DNA of 64,000 bases, taken from Ferruginibacter sp. (GTDB lineage Bacteria > Bacteroidota > Bacteroidia > Chitinophagales > Chitinophagaceae). The stretch is from contig JACMKX010000165.1 in the NCBI GenBank assembly GCA_014379905.1, forward strand, positions 25,586 to 89,585. Reading direction: 5' to 3'. The translations under genes were made by a program, and so were the position numbers. Below the pieces are notes generated by a model. It had not been told where the DNA came from. It did no database searches and was given only the letters and a program-made list of their open reading frames with translations. Shown here one piece after another: positions 1 to 8,514 of this stretch (positions are counted from its first letter, which is position 1; each line of letters starts with the position of its first letter).

Positions 1-426
1 GCTTCCCACCATGGAAGAAATGTTGGGCTTAAAAAAACCGTTTCCAAAAATAACGGCGATCAGGGCTATCCACATTACAGTTTTCGCCAGCTCCAGGTTA
101 TCTGCATATAAAGTGCCGCTGAAAAAAAGTAACAGCTGCCCAATACCCATTACCGTACCGCCCAATAAAATACAATTCCTGTTTCCTAAATATTTATCAG
201 AAATATATCCACCCAACATCGGTGTCAGGTAACATAAGCCCAGGAAACCACCATATATAATAGAAGATTCTGTTTCTCCCATTAACAATGCTTCGGCCAG
301 GAACAGGGAAAGCAATGCCCTCATGCCATAAAAGTTAAACCGTTCCCACATCTCTGTTCCGAATAAAACCCAAAGACCTTTGGGGTGGCCTTTTTGTGGC
401 ACTTCCTGCGCAGGCTGATCAGTCAT
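1..426 (-). CDS. POT/PTR2-family proton-dependent peptide transporter, N-terminal part (runs off the window start)
   Basis: Reading the minus strand from an ATG at 426-424 gives 142 codons that stay open to base 1. The protein begins MTDQPAQEVPQKGHPKGL and continues with WERFNFYGMRALL, GGYISDKYLG and GNGFFKPNISSMVG. These match the conserved N-terminal elements of POT transporters (the ExxERF-like segment, the GGxxxD loop and the FKPNI motif). Family knowledge: these are inner-membrane proton symporters for di- and tripeptides, about 450-600 residues long. Several hydrophobic segments are visible; the C-terminal two thirds lie outside the window. It diverges from purD. Substrate specificity cannot be judged. 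Confidence 0.9.
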   Translation of the reverse strand, partial: MTDQPAQEVPQKGHPKGLWVLFGTEMWERFNFYGMRALLSLFLAEALLMGETESSIIYGGFLGLCYLTPMLGGYISDKYLGNRNCILLGGTVMGIGQLLLFFSGTLYADNLELAKTVMWIALIAVIFGNGFFKPNISSMVGS

Positions 427-645
427 AGTAAGATTTTTAAGTCTGGTTAATTTAGTAGCGTTATTTAGTAAGAGGCTCAAAATAGTGAAATTCTTTTGAT
501 GAGCGCTAAAAGTTTGGAGCCAATTTTGTAAAGGGTTACGTAAAATAAACAACGGGATTTAACCGTTTATAGAAAAAAATTTAAATTAATCAGACGAGTC
601 AGGTTAATTTCGCAACCGAGTTTAACCCCCATTCAAATTTTATAC

Positions 646-1926
646 ATGAACATTCTTTTGATCGGTTCCGGCGGACGGGAACATACGCTTGCCTGGAAAC
701 TGAAGCAAAGCCCTCTTTGCGATGATCTCTTCATAGCACCGGGAAATGCAGGAACCGCAAATTTTGGAACCAACCTTAACATCAAAACCACGGAATTCGA
801 AAAACTGGGCCAGGCATGTAAAAGCAATAATATTGATATGTTGATCGTTGGTCCTGAGGAACCTCTGGTAAAAGGAATTTACGATCACTTTAAAAATGGC
901 GAAGGTTTAAAACATATTAAAGTTATTGGCCCTTCGGCCGAAGCTGCACAACTGGAAGGAAGTAAAGCTTATGCCAAGGCATTTATGCACAGGCATAAAA
1001 TACCTACCGCTGCCTATAAAGAGTTTACCGCAGAGAATTATGAAGATGGCCTTGAATATATAAGGCAACATTCTCTGCCTGTTGTTTTAAAAGCAGATGG
1101 TTTGGCTGCCGGAAAAGGCGTGCTTATCTGCCAAAGCCAGCTGGAAGCTGTAGCGGAATTTGAACTGATGATTCATCGCAGCAAGTTTGGTGAAGCGGGT
1201 AGTAAAGTAGTGATAGAGGAGTTCCTGTACGGAATGGAAATGAGTTTTTTTGTATTAACTGATGGAAAAAACTATGTATTACTTCCTGAGGCCAAAGATT
1301 ATAAAAGAGTTGGAGAAGGGGATATCGGCTTAAATACCGGCGGAATGGGGGCTGTAAGTCCGCTGCCATTTTTTGACGAAGAACTGAAACAAAAAGTAGT
1401 GGAGCGCATCGTGATACCAACAGTGGCAGGTTTGGATAAAGACGGTCTGGATTACAAAGGTTTTGTATTTATAGGATTAATGATCGATAAAGGCGAACCC
1501 ATGGTAATTGAATACAACTGTCGCATGGGCGACCCTGAAACAGAAGTAGTAATGCCCAGGCTTAAAAATGACCTCGTGGAATTATTGCAGGCTACCGCTG
1601 CTCAACAACTGAACAATATTACTATAGAAGTGGATCCGCAATCGGTGGCAACCATTGTTGCCGTAAGTGGCGGCTATCCCGGCGACTATGAAAAGGGGTT
1701 ACTGATCCATGGATTGGCGGATGCAGAAGCTACCGACAGTATTGTGTTTCATTCCGGTACCAGGAGGCAAGATGATAAGATACTAACAAATGGCGGCAGG
1801 GTACTGGCGGTTACTTCTTTTGGCAGCGACATCAAAAATGCGGTAGAGGCATCAAAAGAAACCCTGATGAATATCTACTTTGAAGGCATTAATTACCGCC
1901 ATGATATAGGCTTTGAGTTTCCCTGA
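646..1926 (+). CDS. purD: Phosphoribosylamine--glycine ligase (GARS)
   Basis: Full-length 426-residue protein starting MNILLIGSGGREHTLAWKL, the N-terminal nucleotide-fold motif of PurD. It has the ATP-grasp element LKADGLAAGKGV near residue 150 and the metal/phosphate motif EYNCRMGDPETE near residue 290. Family role: ATP-dependent ligation of glycine to 5-phosphoribosylamine, the second step of de novo purine synthesis, in the cytosol. Length is normal for the family. It is a single gene with 219 bp upstream and 251 bp before the next ORF, so it is probably transcribed alone. No clear Shine-Dalgarno sequence precedes the ATG, as is usual in Bacteroidota. Confidence 0.97.
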   Translation: MNILLIGSGGREHTLAWKLKQSPLCDDLFIAPGNAGTANFGTNLNIKTTEFEKLGQACKSNNIDMLIVGPEEPLVKGIYDHFKNGEGLKHIKVIGPSAEAAQLEGSKAYAKAFMHRHKIPTAAYKEFTAENYEDGLEYIRQHSLPVVLKADGLAAGKGVLICQSQLEAVAEFELMIHRSKFGEAGSKVVIEEFLYGMEMSFFVLTDGKNYVLLPEAKDYKRVGEGDIGLNTGGMGAVSPLPFFDEELKQKVVERIVIPTVAGLDKDGLDYKGFVFIGLMIDKGEPMVIEYNCRMGDPETEVVMPRLKNDLVELLQATAAQQLNNITIEVDPQSVATIVAVSGGYPGDYEKGLLIHGLADAEATDSIVFHSGTRRQDDKILTNGGRVLAVTSFGSDIKNAVEASKETLMNIYFEGINYRHDIGFEFP

Positions 1927-2018
1927 TCTTTTAAACAACTAACTATAACGCATAAACGAAGTTTTAAATCCAATTTAAGGGCAGTCAACAGGAAGGACTA
2001 AATTTGTTAGCAATGAGC

Positions 2019-2098
2019 ATTATCCACAAGCGCTGAGAGAAGAGATGACATCTTTTCAAAAGATGTCATCTCTTCTCTCACGTGGATTATCCACAAGC
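2019..2098. repeat. 23-bp perfect hairpin flanked by 13-bp direct repeats containing DnaA-box-like TTATCCACA
   Basis: A perfect inverted repeat has arms 2034-2056 and 2058-2080 with a one-base loop; its core reads GATGACATCTTTT. It is bracketed by two identical copies of ATTATCCACAAGC, at 2019-2031 and 2086-2098. Each copy contains TTATCCACA, which fits the DnaA-box consensus. The arrangement looks either like a palindromic mobile element inserted with a target duplication or like a protein-binding site. It lacks a T-tract, so it is not an ordinary intrinsic terminator. A related palindrome occurs at 34132-34179. Confidence 0.8.
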
Positions 2099-2150
2099 AC
2101 ACATGTATTGTTAATAAAGGTTATTAGTTTTGAAAATAAAAAGTTTGCCG

Positions 2151-2181
2151 TTGTTAAATCCAATATTTTCCTTCAACTTTG
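2151..2181 (+). promoter_or_regulatory. Candidate sigma-A promoter of the mre operon
   Basis: TTG at 2151-2153 is followed after 20 bases by CAACTTTG at 2174-2181, one mismatch from the Bacteroidota -7 consensus TAnnTTTG. A transcript from here would start near 2188, downstream of the alternative TTG codon at 2179. This favours translation of mreB from the ATG at 2218. Pattern match only. Confidence 0.35.
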
Positions 2182-2217
2182 CTCCCATCACGCTCAAATA
2201 CATTTCACACACTAAAA

Positions 2218-3243
2218 ATGGGAATTTTTAATTTTTTTACACAGGAAATCGCAATAGACCTGGGAACTGCCAATACCCTCATTATTCATAACGGCGAGGT
2301 AGTTGTGAATGAACCCTCCATTGTTGCACTCGACAGAAATAATCCAAAGAATTTGCTGGCCGTGGGCAAAAAAGCATTGATGATGCATGAGAAAACCCAC
2401 GAAAGCATCCGAACCGTTCGACCATTGAGAGATGGCGTTATCGCTGACTTTAACGCGGCGGAGTTAATGATACGTGAACTGATTAAACAAGTGTATACTA
2501 AAAAACCCTTATTCGCTCCAAGTTGGCGCATGATGGTTTGCATACCCAGCAGCATTACCGAGGTAGAAAAGCGGGCCGTTCGGGATAGCTGCGAACAGGC
2601 AGGAGCCAAGGAAGTCTATTTAATTCATGAGCCTATGGCTGCAGCACTCGGTATTGGTATCGATGTGGAAGAGCCGGTAGGAAATATGATCATTGATATT
2701 GGTGGTGGTACAACAGGTATTACTGTTATTGCCCTGGCAGGTATCGTTTGCGATCAGAGCATTCGTATAGCCGGGGATGAATTTACTGCCGACATTATGG
2801 AAGCGCTTCGCCGTTATCATAGTTTATTGATAGGGGAGCGTACTGCCGAACAAATAAAAATACAGGTTGGGGCTGCTATGAAAGAACTTGACAACCCTCC
2901 TGATGATATTCCTGTAAACGGCCGTGACCTGGTAACGGGTATTCCAAAACAGGTAATGGTGAGTTACCAGGAAATTGCAGAGGCTTTGGACAAAAGTATT
3001 TTCAAAATTGAAGAAGCTATTTTAAAAGCCCTGGAAACAACACCGCCGGAACTGGCAGCAGATATTTACCGTCGTGGTTTATACATTACCGGTGGCGGTG
3101 CCTTGCTGAGAGGCCTGGATAAAAGACTGGCAGCAAAGATCAAATTACCAGTACACGTGGCTGATGATCCGCTGAAGAGTGTTGTAAGAGGAACGGGTAT
3201 TGCTTTAAAGAACTACGATCGTTTCCCTTTTGTAATGAGATAA
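2218..3243 (+). CDS. mreB: Rod shape-determining actin homologue MreB
   Basis: 341 residues from MGIFNFFTQEIAIDLG. The phosphate-1 actin motif IAIDLGTANTLI lies near residues 9-20 and the phosphate-2 motif IDIGGGTTGITVIAL around residue 160. Near the C-terminus is GGGALLRGLD. An in-frame TTG at 2179 would add 13 residues, but the ATG at 2218 puts the amphipathic N-terminus in the usual place and lies downstream of a candidate promoter. Family role: membrane-associated filaments that steer lateral wall synthesis. mreC, mreD, mrdA and rodA follow on the same strand, the classic elongasome order. Confidence 0.96.
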   Translation: MGIFNFFTQEIAIDLGTANTLIIHNGEVVVNEPSIVALDRNNPKNLLAVGKKALMMHEKTHESIRTVRPLRDGVIADFNAAELMIRELIKQVYTKKPLFAPSWRMMVCIPSSITEVEKRAVRDSCEQAGAKEVYLIHEPMAAALGIGIDVEEPVGNMIIDIGGGTTGITVIALAGIVCDQSIRIAGDEFTADIMEALRRYHSLLIGERTAEQIKIQVGAAMKELDNPPDDIPVNGRDLVTGIPKQVMVSYQEIAEALDKSIFKIEEAILKALETTPPELAADIYRRGLYITGGGALLRGLDKRLAAKIKLPVHVADDPLKSVVRGTGIALKNYDRFPFVMR

Positions 3244-3265
3244 TTTTTTAAATTTTAATATTAAG

Positions 3266-3287
3266 ACCTGCCTGCCGGCAGGCAGGT
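3266..3287. repeat. 22-bp perfect palindrome (CCTGCCTGCCGGCAGGCAGG core)
   Basis: A perfect self-complementary 22-mer centred on GCCGGC lies between mreB and mreC. No T-run follows, so it is not a typical intrinsic terminator. The G+C-rich core contrasts with the AT-rich surroundings and resembles dispersed palindromes common in Bacteroidota intergenic regions. Confidence 0.75.
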
Positions 3288-3356
3288 TCTAAATCCTGAA
3301 ATTGAAACATTTTGTTTTAGGGTTTAGAATTTTTCACATTAAATATTCCAGCTTCG

Positions 3357-4214
3357 GTGCGTAATATTTTTCTATTCATCCGCCGCTATTTTAACTTCCT
3401 GGTATTTATAATACTCCAGGTAATTTGTATCAGTTTTATTGTGCAAAACAGTAAATACCATCACGCCATGTTTGGCAACAGCGCCAATAAGATCACCGGT
3501 AAGGTGAATTCACAATACAATAAGATAGAATATTATTTCCGCCTCAAAAAAACAAACGATTCCCTTGTTATTGCCAATGAGCGTTTGTACAATAAGCTGG
3601 CGCAGAATTACGACATCCCGGACAGTGTTGCTACAAAAGAAGTAATTGATTCTATAAGAGTAGATTCAATTCTCCAATATAGAAGGTTTATTTATATGCA
3701 GGCAAAAGTGGTAGCCAATTCTGTTACCTCCCAAAATAATTATGCAGTGCTGCATAGCGCCAATGCTTCAAAAATGCGGGTAGGAATGGGCGTGGTAGAC
3801 CCTGTAAATGCAGTGGTGGGTGTAATCACAGAAGTGAGTGGTAATTATGCCGTGGTGATGAGTTTGTTACACAAGGATACAAAGATCAGTGGTAAATTAT
3901 TTAAGACAGGTGAAACAGGCACCATTAGCTGGGATGGAAAAAATCCTGATATCATTACTTTATCCGGTATTTCAAAAGGAGTGAAAATTGCCAAAGGCGA
4001 TTCTGTTATTACCAGTGGCTTCAGTGCTATTTATCCAAAAGGGTTATTGCTGGGAAGGATAAGTGAAATATATATGGAACAGGGAACAAGCAATTACAGG
4101 GTATTGCTACGTACGGGAGCAAACTTTCATAATCTGGAATATGCGTATGCCATCGACAATTCACAACAACAGGAAATAAACAGGTTATTGGAAAACACGA
4201 AAAAAAATAAGTAA
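3357..4214 (+). CDS. mreC: Rod shape-determining protein MreC
   Basis: 285 residues starting from GTG (MRNIFLFIRRYFNFLVF). One N-terminal transmembrane helix at about residues 10-30 is followed by a coiled-coil-like stretch (about 55-85), then the beta-rich periplasmic domain with KVVANSV, VGVITEVSGNYA and SGISKGVKIAKGDSVITSGFS, as in MreC. Family role: a periplasmic scaffold linking MreB to PBP2 and RodA and switching the elongasome on. Length is normal. The GTG start is chosen because it is the first in-frame start before the TM helix. mreD begins 6 bp after its stop. Confidence 0.94.
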   Translation: MRNIFLFIRRYFNFLVFIILQVICISFIVQNSKYHHAMFGNSANKITGKVNSQYNKIEYYFRLKKTNDSLVIANERLYNKLAQNYDIPDSVATKEVIDSIRVDSILQYRRFIYMQAKVVANSVTSQNNYAVLHSANASKMRVGMGVVDPVNAVVGVITEVSGNYAVVMSLLHKDTKISGKLFKTGETGTISWDGKNPDIITLSGISKGVKIAKGDSVITSGFSAIYPKGLLLGRISEIYMEQGTSNYRVLLRTGANFHNLEYAYAIDNSQQQEINRLLENTKKNK

Positions 4215-4220
4215 TAATGC

Positions 4221-4754
4221 ATGAGTAGCCTGGTTAAAAATATTATTCGGTTTTTGCTCTTTATACTGGTACAGGTTTTTGTGCTAGATAAAATTGAGCT
4301 GCACCAGATGGTAACACCCTATATCTATTTTCTTTTTATTCTTTGGCTGCCTTTCCGGATACAACGTACCTGGTTAATGCTCATTGGTTTTTTGTTGGGA
4401 TTCGCATTAGATAGCTTTCACCACCAACCCGGGTTTCATGCAGCGGCTTGTGTACTCATCGCCTATATCAGGCCTTTCGTTATTAATATTCTTATTCCGC
4501 AGGAAGGCTCCGATGCCAATTATGAAGAACCATCCATCACGAGCATGGGCGGCTTACTGCCTTATGCTATTTACGCTGGTTTCTTTTCCTTTCTTCACAA
4601 CGCCTGGCTGTTTTTGCTTGAAGCCTGGCAGTTTGGCAACATCTGGTACTTTCTGGTAAAAACTTTACTGTCAACCGCTGTTTCTCTCTTGCTCATCATT
4701 ATTACAGATCTGATATTTAACCGCAAGCAGAAATTCAGAACCAATACTGTTTAA
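4221..4754 (+). CDS. mreD: Rod shape-determining membrane protein MreD
   Basis: 177 residues, almost wholly hydrophobic with five to six predicted transmembrane helices. It contains the segment LLGFALDSFHHQPGFHAAACVLIAYIRP, typical of MreD (a membrane Asp-Ser pair followed by a Gly/His stretch; quoted here as family resemblance, no search done). Position directly after mreC supports the call, since the sequence itself is poorly conserved. Family role: integral membrane partner of MreC in the elongasome. The start at 4221 leaves only 6 bp after mreC, consistent with translational coupling. Confidence 0.88.
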   Translation: MSSLVKNIIRFLLFILVQVFVLDKIELHQMVTPYIYFLFILWLPFRIQRTWLMLIGFLLGFALDSFHHQPGFHAAACVLIAYIRPFVINILIPQEGSDANYEEPSITSMGGLLPYAIYAGFFSFLHNAWLFLLEAWQFGNIWYFLVKTLLSTAVSLLLIIITDLIFNRKQKFRTNTV

Positions 4755-4758
4755 AAAT

Positions 4759-4807
4759 TGCTTTACGGTCGACCACCTGAGGCGACAAGGTGGTCGACCG
4801 TAAAGCA
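4759..4807. repeat. 20-bp perfect inverted repeat between mreD and mrdA
   Basis: Arms 4759-4778 and 4788-4807 are perfectly complementary (TGCTTTACGGTCGACCACCT) around a 9-base loop. There is no T-tract after it, so strong termination inside the operon is not expected, though the stem could pause transcription or stabilise the mRNA 3' end. It does not share the GACATC core of the palindromes at 2.0 and 34.1 kb. Confidence 0.8.
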
Positions 4808-4881
4808 CTGAAAAAAATAACTTTAAGCGTTATAAAGTTCCCAACTTTGTAATACAAAATTTAAACCCCCGCAGGGTAATT

Positions 4882-7005
4882 ATGTCTGTATTTAACCAGT
4901 CAAGAAAAAATGTAATCCGGCTCATTTTTGTCGGCATGTTCCTTATTATTATCGTTCGCCTTTTTTCCCTGCAGGTAGTTTCCTCCAAGTATAAAATTAT
5001 GGCAGAGGACCAGGGTATCTTCCGCAAAGTAGTATACCCCGATCGTGGATTGGTATTTGACCGTAACAAAAAAGCCATTCTTCAAAATGCTACTATTTAT
5101 GACCTGATGATTACACCGAATAAACTGAAAGGGGTTGATACGGCAGGCATCTGTAATATTTTAAATCTTACCAGGGAGCAGTTCAATAAAAAAGTGGTGG
5201 AAGTCATTATTAAAAATGGCCGTACACGGGCATCTGTTTTTGAAGCATTGCTTAATGAAGACAAGATGGCGATGTTAAATGAATCCCTGTATAAATTTGC
5301 CCCGGGATTTTATTTGCAGGAGCGGTCGGTACGTGCCTATCCATTTGATGCCGCAGCCAATGTATTAGGATACACAGCAGAAGTAGACACCAATTTCTTA
5401 AAAAAATATCCTAAAGATGGATATGTTGCCGGCGATTATGCCGGGATGACAGGCATTGAACGCAGTTATGAAAAGGTACTGATGGGAGAAAGGGGTATTG
5501 AATACTGGAAAAGAGATAATAAGAACAGGCTTACAGAAAAAATGGAAGGAGGCGAATTTGATACAGTAGCAGTGGCCGGGCAAAACCTTTTTACATCTAT
5601 TGATATTGAGCTGCAGGCATTGGGCGAAAAATTAATGCAGAATAAACTGGGTTCTATTGTTGCCATCGATCCTTCAACAGGTGGTATCCTGGCAATGGTA
5701 AGTGCGCCTACTTATCAACCCAAATATTTAGCGGGTAATGAACGAAGAAAACATTTCTCCGAATTATTTTTAAATCCCGCACGCCCGTTGCTGAACCGCA
5801 CGGTAAGTGCAAGTTATGCGCCGGGTTCTACTTTTAAAACATTGCAGGCCCTGGTTGGTTTGCACGAGGGTGTGATAGATACAAAATTCAGTGTTTCCTG
5901 TAGTGGCGCCTTTTACGGTTGCGGAAGCGGCCGGCCAATGAAGTGTTTGGATTATGGCACTTTTGATATGCTGCATGCCATCACGCTTTCTGATAACACT
6001 TATTTTGCCACCGTTATGCAGAAAGTAATCAACAACCCCAAATATCCAAATATTGACAGCAGCCTGGCTGTATGGAACAGGTACATGCATGCATTTGGAT
6101 TAGGTAAAAAACTCGGGGTAGATGTACCTTCGGAAAAAACAGGCATGATACCAACCCCTGCTTTTTACAATAAAACCTATGGACAGGGAAAATGGAACTA
6201 TTGTACTTTTCGTTCGGTAAGTATTGGCCAGGGCGAGGTTACTACAACGCCTATACAGGTGGCCAATGAAATGGCCTACATCGCTAACAAGGGTTGGTAT
6301 GTAACGCCGCATGTAGTTGACTCTATTGAGGGAGGAGATAAGTTTGGTATATTGGCGCAGTATAGAAAAAGAAACAATGCCATTGATATCCCTGATAGTA
6401 TTTTTGAAGTAGTACACGAAGGTATGCAGGCCGTAATTGACAGGGGAACGGGAGCAGGTGCACGTGTTCCGGGCATAGCTGTTTGTGGTAAAACCGGTAC
6501 GGTAGAAAACTACTTTCGTGGAGTGAAACAACCCAACCATTCTTTCTTTTGTGCCTTTGCCCCAAGAGATAATCCTAAAATTGCTATCATGTGCGTGGTG
6601 GAAAACAGTGGTCGTTTCGGAGGTACTTATGCCGCGCCCATTATTGGATTAATGATAGAAAAATACCTGAAGGATTCCATTGTAGATAAAGGAAGGTTGG
6701 CAAATCTGGAACGATTGTCAAACTTAAACCTGATACCCCCGCGTGTATATGCAGAAATGCGTACGCAGGATTCTATCCGTCATTCCAAAGACTCGGCTTA
6801 CCTTATGTCAAAAGGTTATATAAAAATGATAAAAGATACATTGGGACTGGATGATGACGAAGTGAAGAAAGAAGACATAGACCAGATGAAAAAAGATAAG
6901 CAGGATAAGAAGAATGATCCCAAAGACAGCATTGCAAAAGCCGAAGCAATACTTCCTGCGGAAAAGAAAAAGCCAACACTTCCTGATACAACAACCACCA
7001 ACTAA
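4882..7005 (+). CDS. mrdA: Penicillin-binding protein 2, elongasome transpeptidase
   Basis: 707 residues: N-terminal transmembrane anchor (about 11-32), the pedestal with the conserved R-G-x-x-x-D-R segment PDRGLVFDRN, then the transpeptidase domain. The three catalytic motifs are visible: S316-T-F-K319, S370-D-N372 and K537-T-G539. Family role: crosslinks new peptidoglycan in the periplasm during rod elongation, working with RodA. The C-terminus after about residue 640 is an added hydrophilic tail very rich in Lys and Asp (DDDEVKKEDIDQMKKDKQ), ending in PTLPDTTTTN, and carries no recognised domain. It sits between mreD and rodA; rodA starts 17 bp downstream. Confidence 0.96.
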   Translation: MSVFNQSRKNVIRLIFVGMFLIIIVRLFSLQVVSSKYKIMAEDQGIFRKVVYPDRGLVFDRNKKAILQNATIYDLMITPNKLKGVDTAGICNILNLTREQFNKKVVEVIIKNGRTRASVFEALLNEDKMAMLNESLYKFAPGFYLQERSVRAYPFDAAANVLGYTAEVDTNFLKKYPKDGYVAGDYAGMTGIERSYEKVLMGERGIEYWKRDNKNRLTEKMEGGEFDTVAVAGQNLFTSIDIELQALGEKLMQNKLGSIVAIDPSTGGILAMVSAPTYQPKYLAGNERRKHFSELFLNPARPLLNRTVSASYAPGSTFKTLQALVGLHEGVIDTKFSVSCSGAFYGCGSGRPMKCLDYGTFDMLHAITLSDNTYFATVMQKVINNPKYPNIDSSLAVWNRYMHAFGLGKKLGVDVPSEKTGMIPTPAFYNKTYGQGKWNYCTFRSVSIGQGEVTTTPIQVANEMAYIANKGWYVTPHVVDSIEGGDKFGILAQYRKRNNAIDIPDSIFEVVHEGMQAVIDRGTGAGARVPGIAVCGKTGTVENYFRGVKQPNHSFFCAFAPRDNPKIAIMCVVENSGRFGGTYAAPIIGLMIEKYLKDSIVDKGRLANLERLSNLNLIPPRVYAEMRTQDSIRHSKDSAYLMSKGYIKMIKDTLGLDDDEVKKEDIDQMKKDKQDKKNDPKDSIAKAEAILPAEKKKPTLPDTTTTN

Positions 7006-7022
7006 TATTTAAGCAGTAACTT

Positions 7023-8375
7023 ATGTCGCAACACAAACCCATCATCACCAAAGGAGTAGATTGGGTAATTATATGGTTATACGCCATCATTTGTTGTATT
7101 GGCCTTGTTTGTATTTTTTCCGTAGAATTTAAAGGCAACGACCAGTTTTTTCAAAGCCTGTTTGCTTTCAAAAAAAATTACAGCAAACAAATGATGTTCT
7201 TCTGTTTCAGTATTGTTTTAGCCATTTTTATTTTATTAACGGATAGCAAATTTTTTACAGCCACTCCTAATATTCTATACATCATCGGCATTTTACTGAT
7301 GTCGGCCACATTTGTGTTTGGTAAAAATGTAAGTGGTTCCCGAAGCTGGATACCGCTGGGTTTTATGAATCTTCAACCTGTGGAAACCTGTAAAATATTT
7401 ACGGCACTGGCTTTGTCAAAATACCTCGCCCAACCGGGTACTGATTTTACCAAAACCCGTTCTCACGCCATTGCAGCAGGCATTTGTTTTTTACCCATTG
7501 TATTTTCCCTGCTTCAAAATGAAACGGGTTTGGCACTGGTTTATTTTGCTTTTTTATTGCCTATGTACCGGGAAGGGTTGCCTGCAGGTTACTTAATACT
7601 GGGGGCATCATTAGGGGTTTTACTGGTAGTAACATTATTGGTTCCTACCACGCAATTATTAATAGCTATTGCCATTATTGCAGCCGCATGCATATTTTTC
7701 CTGTGGCGAAAAATAAAACGCAATCGCAATCTCCTCGTTATCATTATTTCGGTATGGGGCATCAGCGCTTTGTTTGCCGGGGTAGCAGTTCCTTTTTTAT
7801 TCAGGAGTGTTTTTCAAAAATACCAGGCAGACAGAATATTTAGCATGGTGGGCAGAGATAACCCGTTTATTGAAGCGGATCCGAATACTGTATCTATTGA
7901 AGATGCCGCAGCCAACAAAAAGAAAAAAGACGACAAAGAAAACTACAATGTTAAGCAATCCAAAATCGCCATTGGTTCAGGTGGTTTTGCCGGCAAAGGA
8001 TTTTTAAAAGGCACACAAACCCAGGGCGATTTTGTACCAGAGCAACACACCGATTTTATCTTTACCTCATTAGGAGAAAATTTTGGCTTCATTGGCACCA
8101 CCATATTAATGTTGCTTTATATGGCTTTTTTATTGCGGGTGATTGTGATTGCAGAACGACAGCGCAGTACCTTCAGCAGGGTATATGCCTATTCCGTAGC
8201 AGGACTCATGTTCTTTCATATTGCAGTAAATATTTGTATGACGATCGGCCTGGCCCCCGTAATTGGTATCACATTACCACTCATGAGTTATGGAGGCTCC
8301 TCCCTGCTTACATTTACCATTCTTATTTTTATTTTGGTAAAACTAGATAGTGACAGGCAGATGGTGTTGCGGTAA
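7023..8375 (+). CDS. rodA: SEDS peptidoglycan glycosyltransferase RodA
   Basis: 450 residues with about ten transmembrane segments. SEDS-family landmarks are GSRSWIPLGFMNLQPVE near residue 110, QSKIAIGSGGFAGKGFLKG near 315, PEQHTDFIF near 340, and the C-terminal GLAPVIGITLPLMSYGGSS. Family role: polymerises lipid II into glycan strands as the partner of PBP2. Between DRIFSMVG and the QSKIAIGSGG segment there is a charged stretch containing NKKKKDDKENY, longer than the corresponding loop in E. coli RodA from memory. Last gene of the mre block; an inverted repeat begins immediately after its stop codon. Confidence 0.95.
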   Translation: MSQHKPIITKGVDWVIIWLYAIICCIGLVCIFSVEFKGNDQFFQSLFAFKKNYSKQMMFFCFSIVLAIFILLTDSKFFTATPNILYIIGILLMSATFVFGKNVSGSRSWIPLGFMNLQPVETCKIFTALALSKYLAQPGTDFTKTRSHAIAAGICFLPIVFSLLQNETGLALVYFAFLLPMYREGLPAGYLILGASLGVLLVVTLLVPTTQLLIAIAIIAAACIFFLWRKIKRNRNLLVIIISVWGISALFAGVAVPFLFRSVFQKYQADRIFSMVGRDNPFIEADPNTVSIEDAAANKKKKDDKENYNVKQSKIAIGSGGFAGKGFLKGTQTQGDFVPEQHTDFIFTSLGENFGFIGTTILMLLYMAFLLRVIVIAERQRSTFSRVYAYSVAGLMFFHIAVNICMTIGLAPVIGITLPLMSYGGSSLLTFTILIFILVKLDSDRQMVLR

Positions 8376-8400
8376 CCCCCCAAATCCCCTAAAGGGGGCT
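8376..8400. repeat. G/C-run inverted repeat abutting the rodA stop
   Basis: Directly after the TAA of rodA, a run of C's, then AAATCCCCT, then AAAGGGGGC can fold CCCC/GGGG around a short loop, followed by a few T's. It could serve as a weak terminator. A second small stem, CGCTCC (8463-8468) with GGAGCG (8478-8483), lies between it and the next gene. Confidence 0.55.
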
Positions 8401-8514
8401 TATGAAGTCTTTAATGTTTTAAAGTTCTTTTCAATTATTTTTACTTTTCATTAATTTATAATCGCTCCGTAGAAAGAGGAGCGCTAAATCACCCCTTAAG
8501 GTGGCAGGAGGTAT

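Noticed and set aside
2019..2098. Origin of replication
   Set aside because: Only two DnaA-box matches, no AT-rich unwinding region, no dnaA or dnaN nearby; the hairpin between them fits an inserted palindrome better.
4759..4807. Classical intrinsic terminator ending the mre operon
   Set aside because: No T-tract after the stem, and mrdA/rodA continue as part of the same functional block.
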